From Colias croceus (taxonomy: Eukaryota; Arthropoda; Insecta; Lepidoptera; Pieridae), in NCBI RefSeq assembly GCF_905220415.1, contig NC_059543.1, forward strand, positions 434,001 through 498,000: 64,000 bases of DNA. The letters are read 5' to 3'. The position numbers and the translations under genes were made by a program. Positions 23,226 to 34,975 of the stretch are shown here, one piece after another; within the stretch, counting starts at the first letter, position 1; each line of letters begins with the position of its first letter. The notes beneath the pieces were generated by a model that searched no databases, was not told the origin of the DNA, and saw only the letters and a program-made list of their open reading frames with translations.

Positions 23226-24718
23226 TAATTTTTACGTTTCAAGGTTGGATTTAAGGTCGCTGGAATAGCGTGTTTGTATTATATTATGTAAATATGCCTT
23301 GTCATAATTATGTAGGTATATACGAAGTTATGTTTTGACTAGCGAATGACGGGCAAGATAATGAGTTGATGCATGGATGTAGGTATGTGCAAGTTTAATA
23401 GAATGTATTTTAGATTTCATATTGATCTTTTTTATTTGTAAAGTAGTTTTAATATGGACTTCTTATGTTATCATTTTCATAATATGGCGTTTAGATTATA
23501 TCCTTTAGTTTCTGTGATCTGTGGATTATATATTATGAATCACGAACAAGAAAAACCAACCTAAAAAGCGGTCATTTAATAATTCCAACATTTCAGTGTT
23601 CATTTTACGACATGAAATAACTAACTTCTATCCATAAATATCTACCTCCAGTACCTAAGGTCACAGCGGTCTGATTACACTGGGCGGTGGGAGGGGGAGG
23701 GGGGGGCAATGGCGGCTCACTTCGCTCGTAAATGATTACGGTTTTACGATTGTATAAAGATTTGGAAGTTTCTTCCGAATGTGTTACTGTTCTTGGTTTA
23801 CTTTGATGATTCCTTTTGATCCTTTTATTGATGGAAGTGATAAACAATGGTGATAAGGGGTTAGGTTTGAGCAAATACCTAATTATTAATATCTACCTAG
23901 ATGTCTACTAATAATCTGTGATGCTGCGGAATTTATAGTTCCGTTTCAATATTATTTGTTTCAATCAGACCTCGGCTTATTCTGTTCTCGAACTATCTAT
24001 TAATAGGTACCTATAGGTACCTACTTCACAGACAACCAATATATTCATATTACATACCTACATTACCATTTCTGTAGAGTCATATTACAAACATTACCAT
24101 TTCGGTAGTTGAAAGCCTTGTCCATAATGAACTGATTAGAAACATATTATCATGATGAAAGTAACGTATTTTATTCTAAACATAAGAAAAATACCTAGTT
24201 CCACCACGTTTATTATTCCATTATCAAATTGTATGAATAAAATACGCCGTATAAAATATTCTAGTGAGAAAAATATCCAAGAAGAGACTTGTCTTGAAAG
24301 TTGAAGGTGAACAAGTTAAGTTTTAACAAGCGCCGCGAATGTAAAAACTTCTTAGTGTATTTTATGGCAAATTTTAAATTGCATTGTATACCTATAGTGG
24401 GAGTTTGAGTTATGAACTGGTCGCGTGCTATATGCGACTTCTTTCGTATTTAGTTGTGAATTGAATATGGACGAAGAACTTGTAAATAATTTGTTAGTAA
24501 TGCCTTCGTGGAGGAAAGCGAGTGTCAGTCATTTTCCTATAGAGCTACGCTGACGGAACAGCTTCGCGCTGCAATTGCTTCGCGAGGATGCTCGCTCTGT
24601 GGGGACACGGATACTAGCTAATTTAATAAATAAACATTTTACGTAAGATAACTAGCCTATTGCCTGTGATACTATACACCCTTTCATCATTATTAGATCT
24701 CATAAATACCTCAATGAG
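23226..24718. other. No gene recognised
   Basis: AT-rich DNA. A G-tract near 23690-23706 (GGGAGGGGGAGGGGGGGGC) could form a G-quadruplex. A GC block at 24505-24610 contains repeated CTTCGCG strings. Repeated TAGGTACCTA palindromes lie at 24003-24022. Confidence 0.4.
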
Positions 24719-24720
24719 TA

Positions 24721-24957
24721 AGCTTTCCGCCCGCGACTTCGCCCGCCTAGTAAAGAAAACCCCTATAGGTAATTCTCATTCCCGTGGGATTTCAGGGATA
24801 AAAAGCTGTCCTTTCCCAGGTCTAAAGCTATCTAAGTAAAATTAAAATTTCAACGAAATCGATTCAGTAAAATTTCAACGAAATCGGTTCAGTGATTGTG
24901 GCGAGGAGAAGACAGCCAGATAGAGTTACTTTCACATTTATATGATATCAGTTAAGA
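24721..24957 (-). mobile_element. Helitron-like element (family B type), degraded
   Basis: The left boundary TAAGCTTTCCGCCCGCGACT and the right boundary GAGTTACTTTCACATTTATA match the ends of family B read on the minus strand. It includes AAAAAGCTGTCCTTTCCCAG. A 25-bp segment AATTTCAACGAAATCG is duplicated in tandem at 24844-24893. Confidence 0.5.
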
Positions 24958-25350
24958 TTTTAATAATCAAACTGTAAATTTTACACATTTATTCTCGTGC
25001 AAATATTACATAATCTAAATACATAAAGGTTAGCACTAGGTATGTTTATGCGGCCCGACACTTAGAGGATTGTGTTATGCAAATGACGTCCGCCACCGCG
25101 ACGCCTGCTGCTCTGATGTAACACCTTTTATTTTATTTTTACCTATATAGGTACCTAGCTAACAAAAATAATAAATATTTAGAGTATGCGTAGTGAAGGT
25201 ATATATTATTTTTTATTATATTCATAGATGTAGAGTAAAAAAACTGTATTTGAAGAGTCAAAATATGCTTTTTTCTATGTTTGTAATTATAGTAATTAGT
25301 TAAGGCTAAACTGTATTGTTGAGTGCTTTAACTATTGTTTTCTTTTTCAG
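24958..25350. other. Intron-like sequence upstream of a candidate exon
   Basis: AT-rich DNA ending in a branch-point-like CTTTAACTA and the polypyrimidine tract TTGTTTTCTTTTTCAG at 25335-25350. There is a small GC block at 25080-25120. Confidence 0.35.
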
Positions 25351-25430
25351 GTTTCAATCTGGGCGGAGGCAGATCGCAGGACGAGCGCCTATTTGCATAT
25401 TAATAAAAACATTTTCAATGTCTTTTATTT
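25351..25430 (+). CDS. Candidate terminal exon with stop and poly(A) signal
   Basis: A near-ideal 3' splice site (TTTTCTTTTTCAG, ending at 25350) is followed by a GC-rich segment. After two leading bases it encodes FNLGGGRSQDERLFAY and then TAA at 25401-25403. The stop overlaps an AATAAA signal at 25402-25407, and a T-rich stretch follows. Abrupt GC rise at the acceptor, an open phase, and a stop next to a poly(A) signal together fit the last coding exon of a gene on the plus strand whose other exons lie upstream, possibly outside the window. I do not recognise the protein. Confidence 0.45.
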
Positions 25431-26787
25431 TATAATATTTTCATGATACTTACCCATTACCCAGTGTCATCAATTTAAGATTACATTAATATAATACAAT
25501 ATAAACTTATGTTTAGGTACCTACTCTAGAATCCTCCATTTTTAACTGTTAACCTAGTTACAATCTCGCAATAAGAATTTTGCAAATTACCTACATTAAT
25601 TAAAAACCATAAAAATAACTCTACATAATTCAAGTAGGTACTTACACAATACTTGCATTTACATATATAAAAAAATTAAATTAAAAAAAGTACCAAAAAC
25701 ACATGATTCCAATAATATTAAACTAGGTACCGTTCCAGGCCGTTACCGTCACATTTTGATGACGTCACGCCGCGTTAACCCGCCGTTAAAGCCTTCTTGA
25801 CACAAGAATATTTTGAACTCTTCTGACGTATAACTGAGGCACGTGACTCTGTCCATGTTTTGTTTAATGTATAATATAACTACTTAATAAGACTGCCTAA
25901 ATACCTAAATATTAAAATCGCTCAATTGGTTAATCTGCTTCTAATTATAACTGTTACACCATACACATGGTAACAGTTACTTACACCAAAGTTGCAACAA
26001 GTATGAAATAAGCAAGTCGAAGCAAACATGCAAAAAAATAAATAAAACGGAATAAAGTAAATCAGTTTTTACCTACTCTTTGCATTAAACACTAGCTTTA
26101 TTTAACAGAACATTATGTATTATTGTTATTTATTTATTAATAGAACAACAGAGGTCCACTTGTGAGTATACTTTCTTAATTACTATGTTAGTTTACATTG
26201 TTTTTATACAGTTTACATTAATTTAAATATTATCATTATTGAATATTTTACCATTTATAATTAGTCATTTTATTTTTATTAATATAAGATGTGTGTACTT
26301 GCTCACAATGGTGCAAGTACACACAATCAAATCTGTTTGCAATCATTTTAAGATTAATCATTTTTATTGCCATAGCTATCAGATAAATCACAAATGATTA
26401 TTCGCAAATCCTTATAAAATTTCATACACTAGGTATACCTACCGTCTTCAAGACACGGTTCGTTTATGACGCGGCGGTCAAAACGAAACATCGGTTTCAA
26501 GTTAATCCAAAAACTTGCGAATAAAAAGAAATATCAATATCCAACCTGCGTGGAACTTTTTCCATACGCAGTATTAGAAAGTTTTTCAGCCGTTTCCCAA
26601 CTCGGAATTCATTTGTAACTGAAAAAGGCAACGTTTTTCATTCGTTGCCGAGTGAATATGAAAAGCGTGAAGTTACGAGCGTGGAGATAGATTGCTAGAT
26701 GTACCTACTGCGTGTAATGTGTAGTTAATTATTATTAAAAGTTGATATGTTTATAAGACTAAGAATTGTAGACAGTTAATATGTAAA
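25431..26787. other. No gene recognised
   Basis: AT-rich DNA. A perfect CRE (TGACGTCA, 25760-25767) lies in a small GC patch. A 10-bp hairpin TAACTGTTAC/GTAACAGTTA occurs at 25948-25979. The stretch 26430-26690 is GC-richer without a frame. Confidence 0.4.
26290..26325. repeat. Perfect 13-bp hairpin
   Basis: TGTGTGTACTTGC and GCAAGTACACACA form a perfect stem with a 10-base loop. Confidence 0.75.
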
Positions 26788-26957
26788 TCTATACTAATAT
26801 TATAAAGCTGAAGAATTTGTTTGTTTGTTTGAACGCGCTAATCTCAGGAACTACGGGTCCGATTTGAGAAATTCTTTCGGTGTTAGATAGCCCATTTATC
26901 AAGGATGACTTTAGGTATATTATACCATCACGCTAAGAAACCGCGCGGCACAGCTAG
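26788..26957 (+). mobile_element. Helitron-like element (family A), intact ends
   Basis: A 170-bp element inserted between A (26787) and T (26958). It starts TCTATACTAATATTATAAAG and ends with the short palindrome CCGCGCGG followed by CACAGCTAG. These are the Helitron hallmarks: TC start, 3' hairpin then CTAG, and no target duplication. It has no coding capacity, so a Rep/helicase encoded elsewhere would be needed. Confidence 0.8.
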
Positions 26958-28353
26958 TACTGTATAATGTAGACTGTATAAAGTCTAAAGGTAGTCTAAA
27001 GATTAGTAACGTTTCGCATGTGAGAGAATAGAGTTAAATAATTAAGAGTTTCAGGTTATAATGGTTATTATCTCCGTATAGCAAGAATAAAAAAAAAGTC
27101 AATTAATATCAATGAAATGGGAGAAGAAAAGTTATCGCTTACCTAACATAATAATTAACATAACGATAAGTTCCTACATAATTAGAGAGCAAAAGAGAAA
27201 ATGGAATGAAATGAGTGAAATAAAATCAGATTAAAAACTTATTCATTTATTTTTAATTAAAAGCGTGTATCCAGTAAACTAAATCCTTGTTTACGACCAA
27301 CTGCGCAGTAATCATAACGTAGGTGTTTGAAAACCGGAGTTTTGTGAAAAATAACACCGCCGTGATTGCGTCGCGCTTCAAGGTTCGTTTGTTTGTTTAT
27401 CTAGTACACGTCACCTGAGGGTCAGACACTATGCATCGATGAATTTATAAGCTAAAAAAATATACCGGCCGAATTGAAAACCTCCTCGTTTTTGAAGTCG
27501 GTTAAAAATAGTACCTATAGAATATTTATAAGAAGGGCCAGTTTGATCGCTTACCTACAGCCTACAATGTACCTACATTGTAGCTAAGCGATCTGCGAAT
27601 GATAACATATTTAACAGATTTTGGCATAATCGATTTCTTTTACAAAAAATATTAGAGTACCTAGATATTTTCTACGGCCACGGCCTAAAAGAAGAGCAAA
27701 ATCTGGAATGCAAATAAAATTATTAAATTGACTCTCCGTAGAGTTTTTGATAACGAAGCCCTGTATTAAATTTCACCAAAATCAGCCAAAAAATAGTGAT
27801 ATTCAAAAGGTACACTCAAATAAAATATTATCTACTTTCGTACTTATATTATTAGCACGAATTTTATTTTTACATCCACGAGAACTCTCTAGAGAACCTT
27901 AGCTTATTAAAACATGTCGCAGCAAAGTCTAATTTTCCGGTTAGCCGCAGATTGGCGAGTTGCAGCGCTATTCAGAACTTGAAAGTACTGAATGTACCTA
28001 CCTAGAAAATGGTCGTGTTTATTTTGCCGTTATTCATTTATGATTGCAACGTAAGATTAAGTGTACCTACCTGTATATACGTGTATGATTAAATAAAATG
28101 AAAAATTATTTTTGTTGATTCAATGGCTTTCTTTAAACTAGTGATAATGTATTTTTCCTATGAACTTGAGTTTAAAATCTAAACTCTACAATGATCTAGG
28201 AATTAAAAAAAATACTCTAACATCTACATCAATAAAAAAGAACAAATCCATTGTTCAGAGAGGTACAATATCTATTTCTTCGACTTACCGGTTTTATTTT
28301 CTTTTTGCTTATATTGCTAACGCCTACGTAAACAAATAATAATTTTTTTCCAG
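26958..28353. other. No gene recognised
   Basis: AT-rich DNA. A reversed fragment of the AGGAGGTT repeat lies at 27460-27510, and a compound hairpin at 27545-27593. Confidence 0.45.
27545..27593. repeat. Compound hairpin
   Basis: The outer arms GATCGCTTA/TAAGCGATC and inner arms TACAATGTA/TACATTGTA are each 9 bp and perfect, separated by an asymmetric internal loop. Confidence 0.7.
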
Positions 28354-29099
28354 GTTTTGTCTGGATCTTTTGGCCTTTATTACTGCCGTTTCTCGCGTAA
28401 AGTCAAATAATATAAAAGTCACTAAATTACGTTTCAATATCATCCACTAAAACTAACAATGTCTGTAACCGCGACTCCGGTGCAATAAAACAGAAAATAA
28501 TACGACATGGCCGCGGATTGGAAAACTTAGTTCGTTTATGACTTTCCAAGTTTTAGCAATTTGTCGTAACACCACCTAGCTGCAGCCATTCGTGTTATAT
28601 TGTATGTGAGGTTTTAGATAGGTTATAAAATTATTTTACTCTAAAGAGTTAATACTATACTAATTAGAATACTATCACAAAAACCATAATAAGTGGTTGA
28701 CACAAACCTAATTGTTACGAAATAAATTAATTTAAAGATAGTACCTACTTGTAAAAATAGTAAGCTTGTTATATGCTTACAGTAGGTACCTATAGAGTCA
28801 GTATTTCGCCTATGATAAACAGCAATATTTGTAGTGTAGTAGGTACTAGGTAGTATAGTATTAAATTATTATCTGTGGCATTAGGTAATAATATATTTCA
28901 ACCAGACTAAACAAAACCCGTTCATTACTTTACAAGTTCATTTAACAAACACTTTTTATTAATAATACGAGCAATTTTTACGTAAAACACTATCTACTTA
29001 AAATTCTCCTTTTAATAATCGTCCATAATAATAGTCCTTGTAAGGTATTGTTAACTATCGTCATCATCTTTTTCAGAGTTGGTAAAATATAACAAAAAA
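28354..29099. other. Unannotated DNA after a possible acceptor
   Basis: AATTTTTTTCCAG ends at 28353. The following phase gives FVWIFWPLLLPFLA then TAA (28396-28398). It is probably chance, and no gene is supported. Confidence 0.2.
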
Positions 29100-29180
29100 G
29101 GCGGTCTGAGCCCACCTCACACATGCAGCTATGACGTCACGCGACAACCTGTCGCCCGCGACGTGTAATTAAACCCGCCT
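29100..29180. promoter_or_regulatory. Small GC-rich motif cluster
   Basis: Contains a perfect CRE TGACGTCA (29132-29139), a CGCGACAACCTGTCGCCCGC inverted motif and TAATTAAAC. TATCGATA follows at 29197-29204. It could be a regulatory element; the motifs alone are not proof. Confidence 0.25.
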
Positions 29181-30897
29181 GGAGCTAGTGGTGGGACTGT
29201 ATCGATATTTACTGTCGATAGTATATTATATCTAAGTCCGTTATTAACTTATGATAGAAAATTTAAATAATCTACTGTGGCCATAGTAAAATTTAAATAA
29301 TAATAATTTATTACTAAAATAAGTAAGGTATGTTGTTTATGTTTATTTAATTAATTCTTACCTTATGTCAGCAAATAAGTTATTATGTTATTATATTGTC
29401 AACAGTTTAAAATACAATCGCATTATTTCGGTTTTGGCCTTGCCTATTCATCATTATATTCGCGATTTTAAACTACGCAATGAAAGCAGAAAAAACTTTA
29501 CTAATGAAATCTGTTAGATCTAATTCAATATTAGAAAATCGTTTATACCAAAAGATTTAAAGATTACCTAGGGATTTTATTATAATTCCCATATTCTACG
29601 AAATATAGTCATATACATTAACCACAATTAATCGACAAAAGCACATCCCTAGCCCCCGGCATCGTTTTATTAAGGCGTGTTTTTTGTGGACACACGTGCG
29701 GCGCATACCTCGCTCCTTATTGCAACTAATGGCTCTCACGGTACAACACTATTTGCTTTGTTTAATATTAAATTAAAAGATGACGTGCGAGAGAGAATTA
29801 GTTTTTTTGTTGAAAAATTTTATCATGTGTATTCATCTAAGGTATTCATACACGTAATTTTTATGACTTATTTTATACAACTTGAAAAATGTTTTACATT
29901 AATACCTACCTAAGATAACTTATATTCGTCTGCAAATCTTTACAAAATTATAAGCCAACTTGTGTTGTTTCAGATTGATAATAATTTTACATCTAAAGCC
30001 GTTAACAAAATCACACCAATTTTGCAGTTTTCATAATAATAATAAATTATTTTGCAATATCATATTTCAATAGGTACATACTTGCAAAATAATCAGACCT
30101 TCAAAAATTCATTTATTATTAATTCTTATCACAAAATGTATATTTAAATCCATATATTTGTCATTGCATATCTCAAAATTCATTCAAGGTATCCCTTATC
30201 ACAGTTCGTGACCTCTACCTCACAAAAACAGGTTTTTTCTTTGAACCATATAAATAAATTATTGATAAAATTGAGACATGTTTAAAGATAAACGATTTTT
30301 TGTTATTTTGGGATGTTGTGAACCTCTTTTTATTATCGATTTAGTATTATGTACTATAGGTTGTATAAAATAATGTAAGTAGGTTTAGGAATATAATATA
30401 TAATTATAATGAAATAAAATATATATAAACAATGCGTATTGACCAATTAAAGACACAATAAACAAGTAAATGACTAAATTTTATACATATTTTTATGCAA
30501 TTTTTTTTTATTATTGCTTATAGATGTTCTTTTTTGTAATTTACAAAATATTCATTAAAATTTCCTCTACTTAAAAGAATAGTCAAACTAGATAATCACT
30601 TATTTAATAAAGGTAATTTGGTCATAGATAAAATTTTGATAAAATCATCATTCCCCTGTCTTACTTAAAATTATATTCAAATACATAATAAATCCCATTC
30701 TATAGAATTAAACCTATTATTTCTCAATAAAATCAAACAAGAATACTATAAAACATTATAATGTGGAGGAAGTCGGGGTGAACCGGGTCAGCTCTTATCG
30801 CGGTGTCTCGTAGGTGTTACTCAGAACTGTGCCACTCTTATCACGATACCTATACATTTGTGTTTTATTTTATACGCTCTGAATAACTTTATATGAA
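29181..30897. other. No gene recognised
   Basis: AT-rich DNA. A GC-richer patch at 29650-29750 contains GCCCCCGGC and CACACGTGCGGCGC. A 78-codon frame there has no recognisable family. Confidence 0.4.
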
Positions 30898-30965
30898 TCT
30901 ATACTAATGAGATTAGTTTGTTTCCTTATTTGTTTGTACGTGCTAGTCTTAGGAATTTCTAGATC
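30898..30965 (+). mobile_element. Helitron 5' end fragment (family A)
   Basis: TCTATACTAATGAGATTAG, then TTTGTTTGTACGTGCTAGTC and TTAGGAATTTCT, follow the family A 5' terminus. The remainder is missing. Confidence 0.5.
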
Positions 30966-31064
30966 TGTATCGTGTAGCTTTCGGTCGGGAAAAAATTTCA
31001 TGATCGGATTCGAAAATTACCACCTTTGAAAATTGAAGGTACAAAGTTTTTTCTGTATGATATA

Positions 31065-31161
31065 AGTAGGTATATATATACCTACTGCGGTATATATAAG
31101 TAGGTATATATATACCTACTGTATGTAGATTTACTATATAATATATAGTAAATCTACATAC
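31065..31161. repeat. Cluster of three perfect palindromes
   Basis: Two copies of a 22-bp perfect palindrome (AGTAGG, ten TA-alternating bases, CCTACT) lie at 31065-31086 and 31099-31120. Immediately next, a 41-base hairpin at 31121-31161 has 19-bp arms starting GTATGTAGATTTACTATAT and a 3-base loop. The whole 97 bp is self-complementary in blocks. Confidence 0.85.
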
Positions 31162-32119
31162 ATTCATATCCATAGTACCTTTCCATAGTGTTTTTAACCA
31201 AACTCATTCAATAAAGCTTAATCGACTTAGGTCAGACTTATTAGCTATACACGAATAAAAATATTAACTGTTTTATACCTGCAAGTGATTGGTTTTATTT
31301 AAAGTTAGAGCCAGGTTACGAAAAAAGTTCACAAAAACAGAAAAATAAATAAATGTTTATTCGAACGAACAATCATAAAACCGTAAACACCTTTAATTAT
31401 AAAAAATGCGGTCATGTCTACCTGGATAACCATTCATTTCAAAATACAACTTATCTGAAAGGAATAAAGTTCATAATTAAATATATATTTTAATGTACAA
31501 AGCGGCCATTTTGTAACTATATCTTTTAACACATGGCTCTTCTCTCGTCAGGTAACTGATATTATTTTTATACATAATAAAAAAACTTTTCCTTGAAATC
31601 GGGAAATAATATTATAATTTACATAATAATATGAACATTTTACCAGATGCAATATTAGGTATAGTATCTTTACTACGGCTTTGCTTGCTTAGTACTTACC
31701 TGTATAAAATGTAGCTATTAGTTATTTCTATCTGCGTACAAAATTTCTTTTAATTCGCTTCAATAGATTTGGCGTGACAGACGAACAAACATTTTCACTA
31801 TTAAAACATTAATTTTCGGAATTGGCATTGCTAAAATAACAAAACATTATTGCAATTATTCTAATATTATCATAATGTTTTTGGAAGAAATTGCTCTATA
31901 GTTAAGCCAACCTTTTAATAATTTATATGTAAGCTATATGACCTTATTTCGCAATAAAGTCGAATATTGCTTGCAATGTTGGGTGTAAATAATACAAAAA
32001 GATTTGTCCTGACCATATGTGTTTCGAAGAATTCAATAGGTACCTTATTAATGATTGAGTGAGGAAAAAACATACTTCAAAGATAAAAGGCCTTGTTTAA
32101 AGTGTATTATTATTGCGTC
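31162..32119. other. No gene recognised
   Basis: AT-rich DNA up to the tail of the LINE remnant. No supported feature. Confidence 0.45.
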
Positions 32120-32740
32120 AAATTCAAATTCAAATTCAAATTCAAATTGTCTTTATTTGCTGAATGTAGTTACATATAGCTGAGGTACAAATTGTAGGTA
32201 TAGGTGCTTAGACATTCTGCTCGTAGTTGAGCGTGCAAATTATTTAAATTATAAATTACATTAAATAATATTACAAAATCAAATATCTTAAATTATCAAT
32301 TACATTATACAATATCACACAACACTAGATCTCAATAGGTACATTGCAAAATTATATTAATAAAATTATTATAAATAAATATTATGTCAATTTTTATTTA
32401 TTTAAGCCTAAGCCAAGTCCTCGTTTATCTTATATATGCTAGAAATTCATTTACCGTATAAAAGCATTTTTGTTTAAGAAATGCAGCAATCCTCCACTTA
32501 AATTTATTAAGATTACAACTCCTTATAGGTATTTGCGGGAAAGTGATTATAAATTTTTATAGCTATTCCTTGACAATTGGCACAAAATAATTTTGATTTA
32601 CACATGGGGAAGCGTAGTCGGGTGGGATCCCTAGTCTGAAACAGGCTGTCTTTTTCAAAAGTAACAAAATGAGCTGTATGCTTTTTTACGAAAAGAGCTA
32701 TCTCGAGAATATAAAGGCAAGCTACAGTCAGGATCTGTAA
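32120..32740 (-). mobile_element. 5'-truncated LINE, relative of the 56-61 kb element
   Basis: The minus strand from 32740 encodes RILTVACLYILEIALFVKKH, which aligns with RILTLTCMYIREVCLFVKYH near residue 653 of the large ORF2 at 56615. It then gives AIKIYNHFP, matching AIKIYNKIP. A frameshift later, FKWRIAAFLKQKCFYTVNEF resembles the extreme C-terminus. The 3' end is (AAATTC)n followed by TTTATTTGC..GAATGTAGTTACA, exactly as in the large LINE. 5' truncation plus the shared tail mark it as a dead retroposed copy of the same clade. Confidence 0.8.
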
Positions 32741-32959
32741 CCGTCTGTAACGAACTTAATTACAGTATTAACTAACAGCTAGTATAATATTATTGCATTT
32801 AATTTATTATGTTTTAATTAAAGGTTTTTGATGTAGGTTATTTATAATAATACATTTTATGTAAGTAATAGTACATATTAGTAATAGTATTTTATGTAAG
32901 CAGCTATGGTGACCTTATTTAATTATCTGTCTGTATCCACAAAGTTTATTTAATATATT

Positions 32960-33230
32960 ATTATCTATAATCTTGAAAAGCAGCTGACAATCTGGATGTC
33001 GGAAGGGTGTCACTGAAAATCAGTGCTGAGGCATTATGCCTCAGGTATCCTGAGTGGCATCCTTTTTTGGCGCACGCAACCACACATTAATTTGATGGTT
33101 TTATTATTATTTTATTTTACTTTATTGTTTTCTTTTTTTTTCTTTAAATATTCCTCATACTCATTTGTAATGTTTATTGTTGTGTGCTTGTGTGTGTAGA
33201 AATAAATGCTTTCTTTCTTTCTTTCAAATG
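32960..33230 (+). mobile_element. LINE 3' untranslated end with TTTC tail
   Basis: Two consecutive perfect stem-loops lie at 33011-33025 (CACTGA/TCAGTG) and 33026-33044 (CTGAGGCAT/ATGCCTCAG). An AT-rich stretch follows, then GAAATAAATGCTTTCTTTCT, a (TTTC)n tail. Hairpins before a simple tail are typical of LINE 3' ends, where the reverse transcriptase recognises its RNA. No coding part remains. Confidence 0.65.
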
Positions 33231-33235
33231 TAATG

Positions 33236-34412
33236 TACCTACTTGAAAAATGTAAGTATGTCACTGTATTTTGACCTAAATATTTGGTGATTTTTTCTAA
33301 ATTTGATTGGAATTAATTAATAGGTATTTGTACTAGATTGAACTCTGGGTTAGCAAGCACAATAATAATTATATCAAATTGTCCATTCAATATTTAACAA
33401 TAGGTATGTATTTTTAATAAAATTATACCTAATATTTTAATACTTACTCAAACTCGTGTATAAAAAATCATATTTATATAATAATATCTATGATAAATAG
33501 GTCTATTAACATTTCTGCAATATAATATATTATATTCGAGTTATATTTATATGCCTTTCAATTTTTTTTACTATACCTACAAAATATTATTATTATTAAA
33601 ACGCAAAAGTGTAGTTGCGTTAGAATCGGCAAAAGCAACAAATTTTCACGCTCTAAGACGACTAGCGCCACCTAGTATGAAGTAGAGGTACTAATTCTTA
33701 TAAATTTCAAAACTCTTTATTTTTATAACGTAGTACATATTTAGATTGTAATTTATAAATTTAGTTAAAAGGATATTTTAAAATATTGGGAATTATTCTT
33801 ATAATATTATAAATGTAAGAATTGTGTTTTAAAATAGTTTTTTGTGAACGTTGGAAAATTTTTCTATGCTGTTTAATATTTTAGTTTAAAATAATGGAAT
33901 TCTGTCTGAAAAATTATATTTTCAATACAAACAGTTTGATATTAGCTTTATGAATTCCTAGTCAATGAAAAATAATATAAAACGTTTACATTTACTTATT
34001 ACTATAGACTCAATTCCTAAAGTTCCTTTGTTTGTTTTGAATATAGGCCAAAAATTTGATATGGTGATTTTTAAAACATCATTTGGCTGTTAAATAATGA
34101 ATTACGTATTAAGAACATACACGTTTATATTTAATCGCATTTAGTGCTATAAAGTTTTGCATTAAATAAAATTTAATTGTGTCAATAACAGAATAAACAC
34201 AAATATAATAGTTATAAGTTTATGTTTTTTGGGTCCTGGCAAAGCTCCAGAACAGGTGGACAAATAATGATACTACTTTCACTAATAAATCTCATATAGG
34301 TACCTAAGTTTTAAATTAATCAATATTTTTCAGTACTTTAATATATTTTGTTTGCCAATCGTTTGTGCTGGATAATTAATATCTTTAAATCTTTGTAACA
34401 ACATTTCTTGCA
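33236..34412. other. No gene recognised
   Basis: Very AT-rich sequence. A short GACTAGCGCCACCTAG string lies near 33660. No supported feature. Confidence 0.45.
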
Positions 34413-34613
34413 ATATACACTTAATATTAAAAAGCTGAAGAGTGTGTTTGTTTGTTTGTTTGAACCCGCTAATCTCAGGAACTACTGGTCTGATTTGAAA
34501 AATTATTTCGGTGTTACATAACCCAATTTTTGAGGAAGGCTATAGGCTATATATCATCACGATAAGACCAACAGGAGTAGAACAATGCGGGTAAAACCGC
34601 AGGGCACAGCTAG
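34413..34613 (+). mobile_element. Helitron-like element (family A)
   Basis: The AAGCTGAAGAGTGTGTTTGT start is somewhat decayed. It then has CTAATCTCAGGAACTACTGG and ends AAAACCGCAGGGCACAGCTAG before T. This is the same family as 26788-26957. Confidence 0.7.
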
Positions 34614-34789
34614 TTAGTTAAACATTTTAATTTGAATTTTGAAATGTTTCTAAAACCATGTTCCCTTCCTTGCTTTTAATTTAGATCAAAATAAGATATT
34701 TCCTTGCATTCATGATTTAATATTTTTAAATATGAAATGGAATTAAATACAAAGCAATATTATTGTTTGATAAAGCAATGTAGGTGAGT

Positions 34790-34975
34790 CAATCATAGTG
34801 AGATAACTAGGGCGAGTCGATATTAAGATTTCCGCGAACCGGATGGGCTCGCTCTAGATTGTGTAGCGGGTTCGATACCTATGTAAATAGTCATTTTTGT
34901 TATTATGAGCTATACAGTAATTTGTATGGAATAAAGATAAAAATTACGTTCTTAATGTATGTATGTATATAAAAA
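34790..34975 (+). mobile_element. Possible tRNA-related SINE
   Basis: A B-box-like GGGTTCGATACC at 34868-34879 follows a GC-richer head that starts near TAGGGCGAGTCGA. The body ends with GGAATAAAGATAAAAATTAC and a short ATGT repeat. The head-body-tail order resembles a SINE, but no target duplication was found and the A box is weak. Confidence 0.35.
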
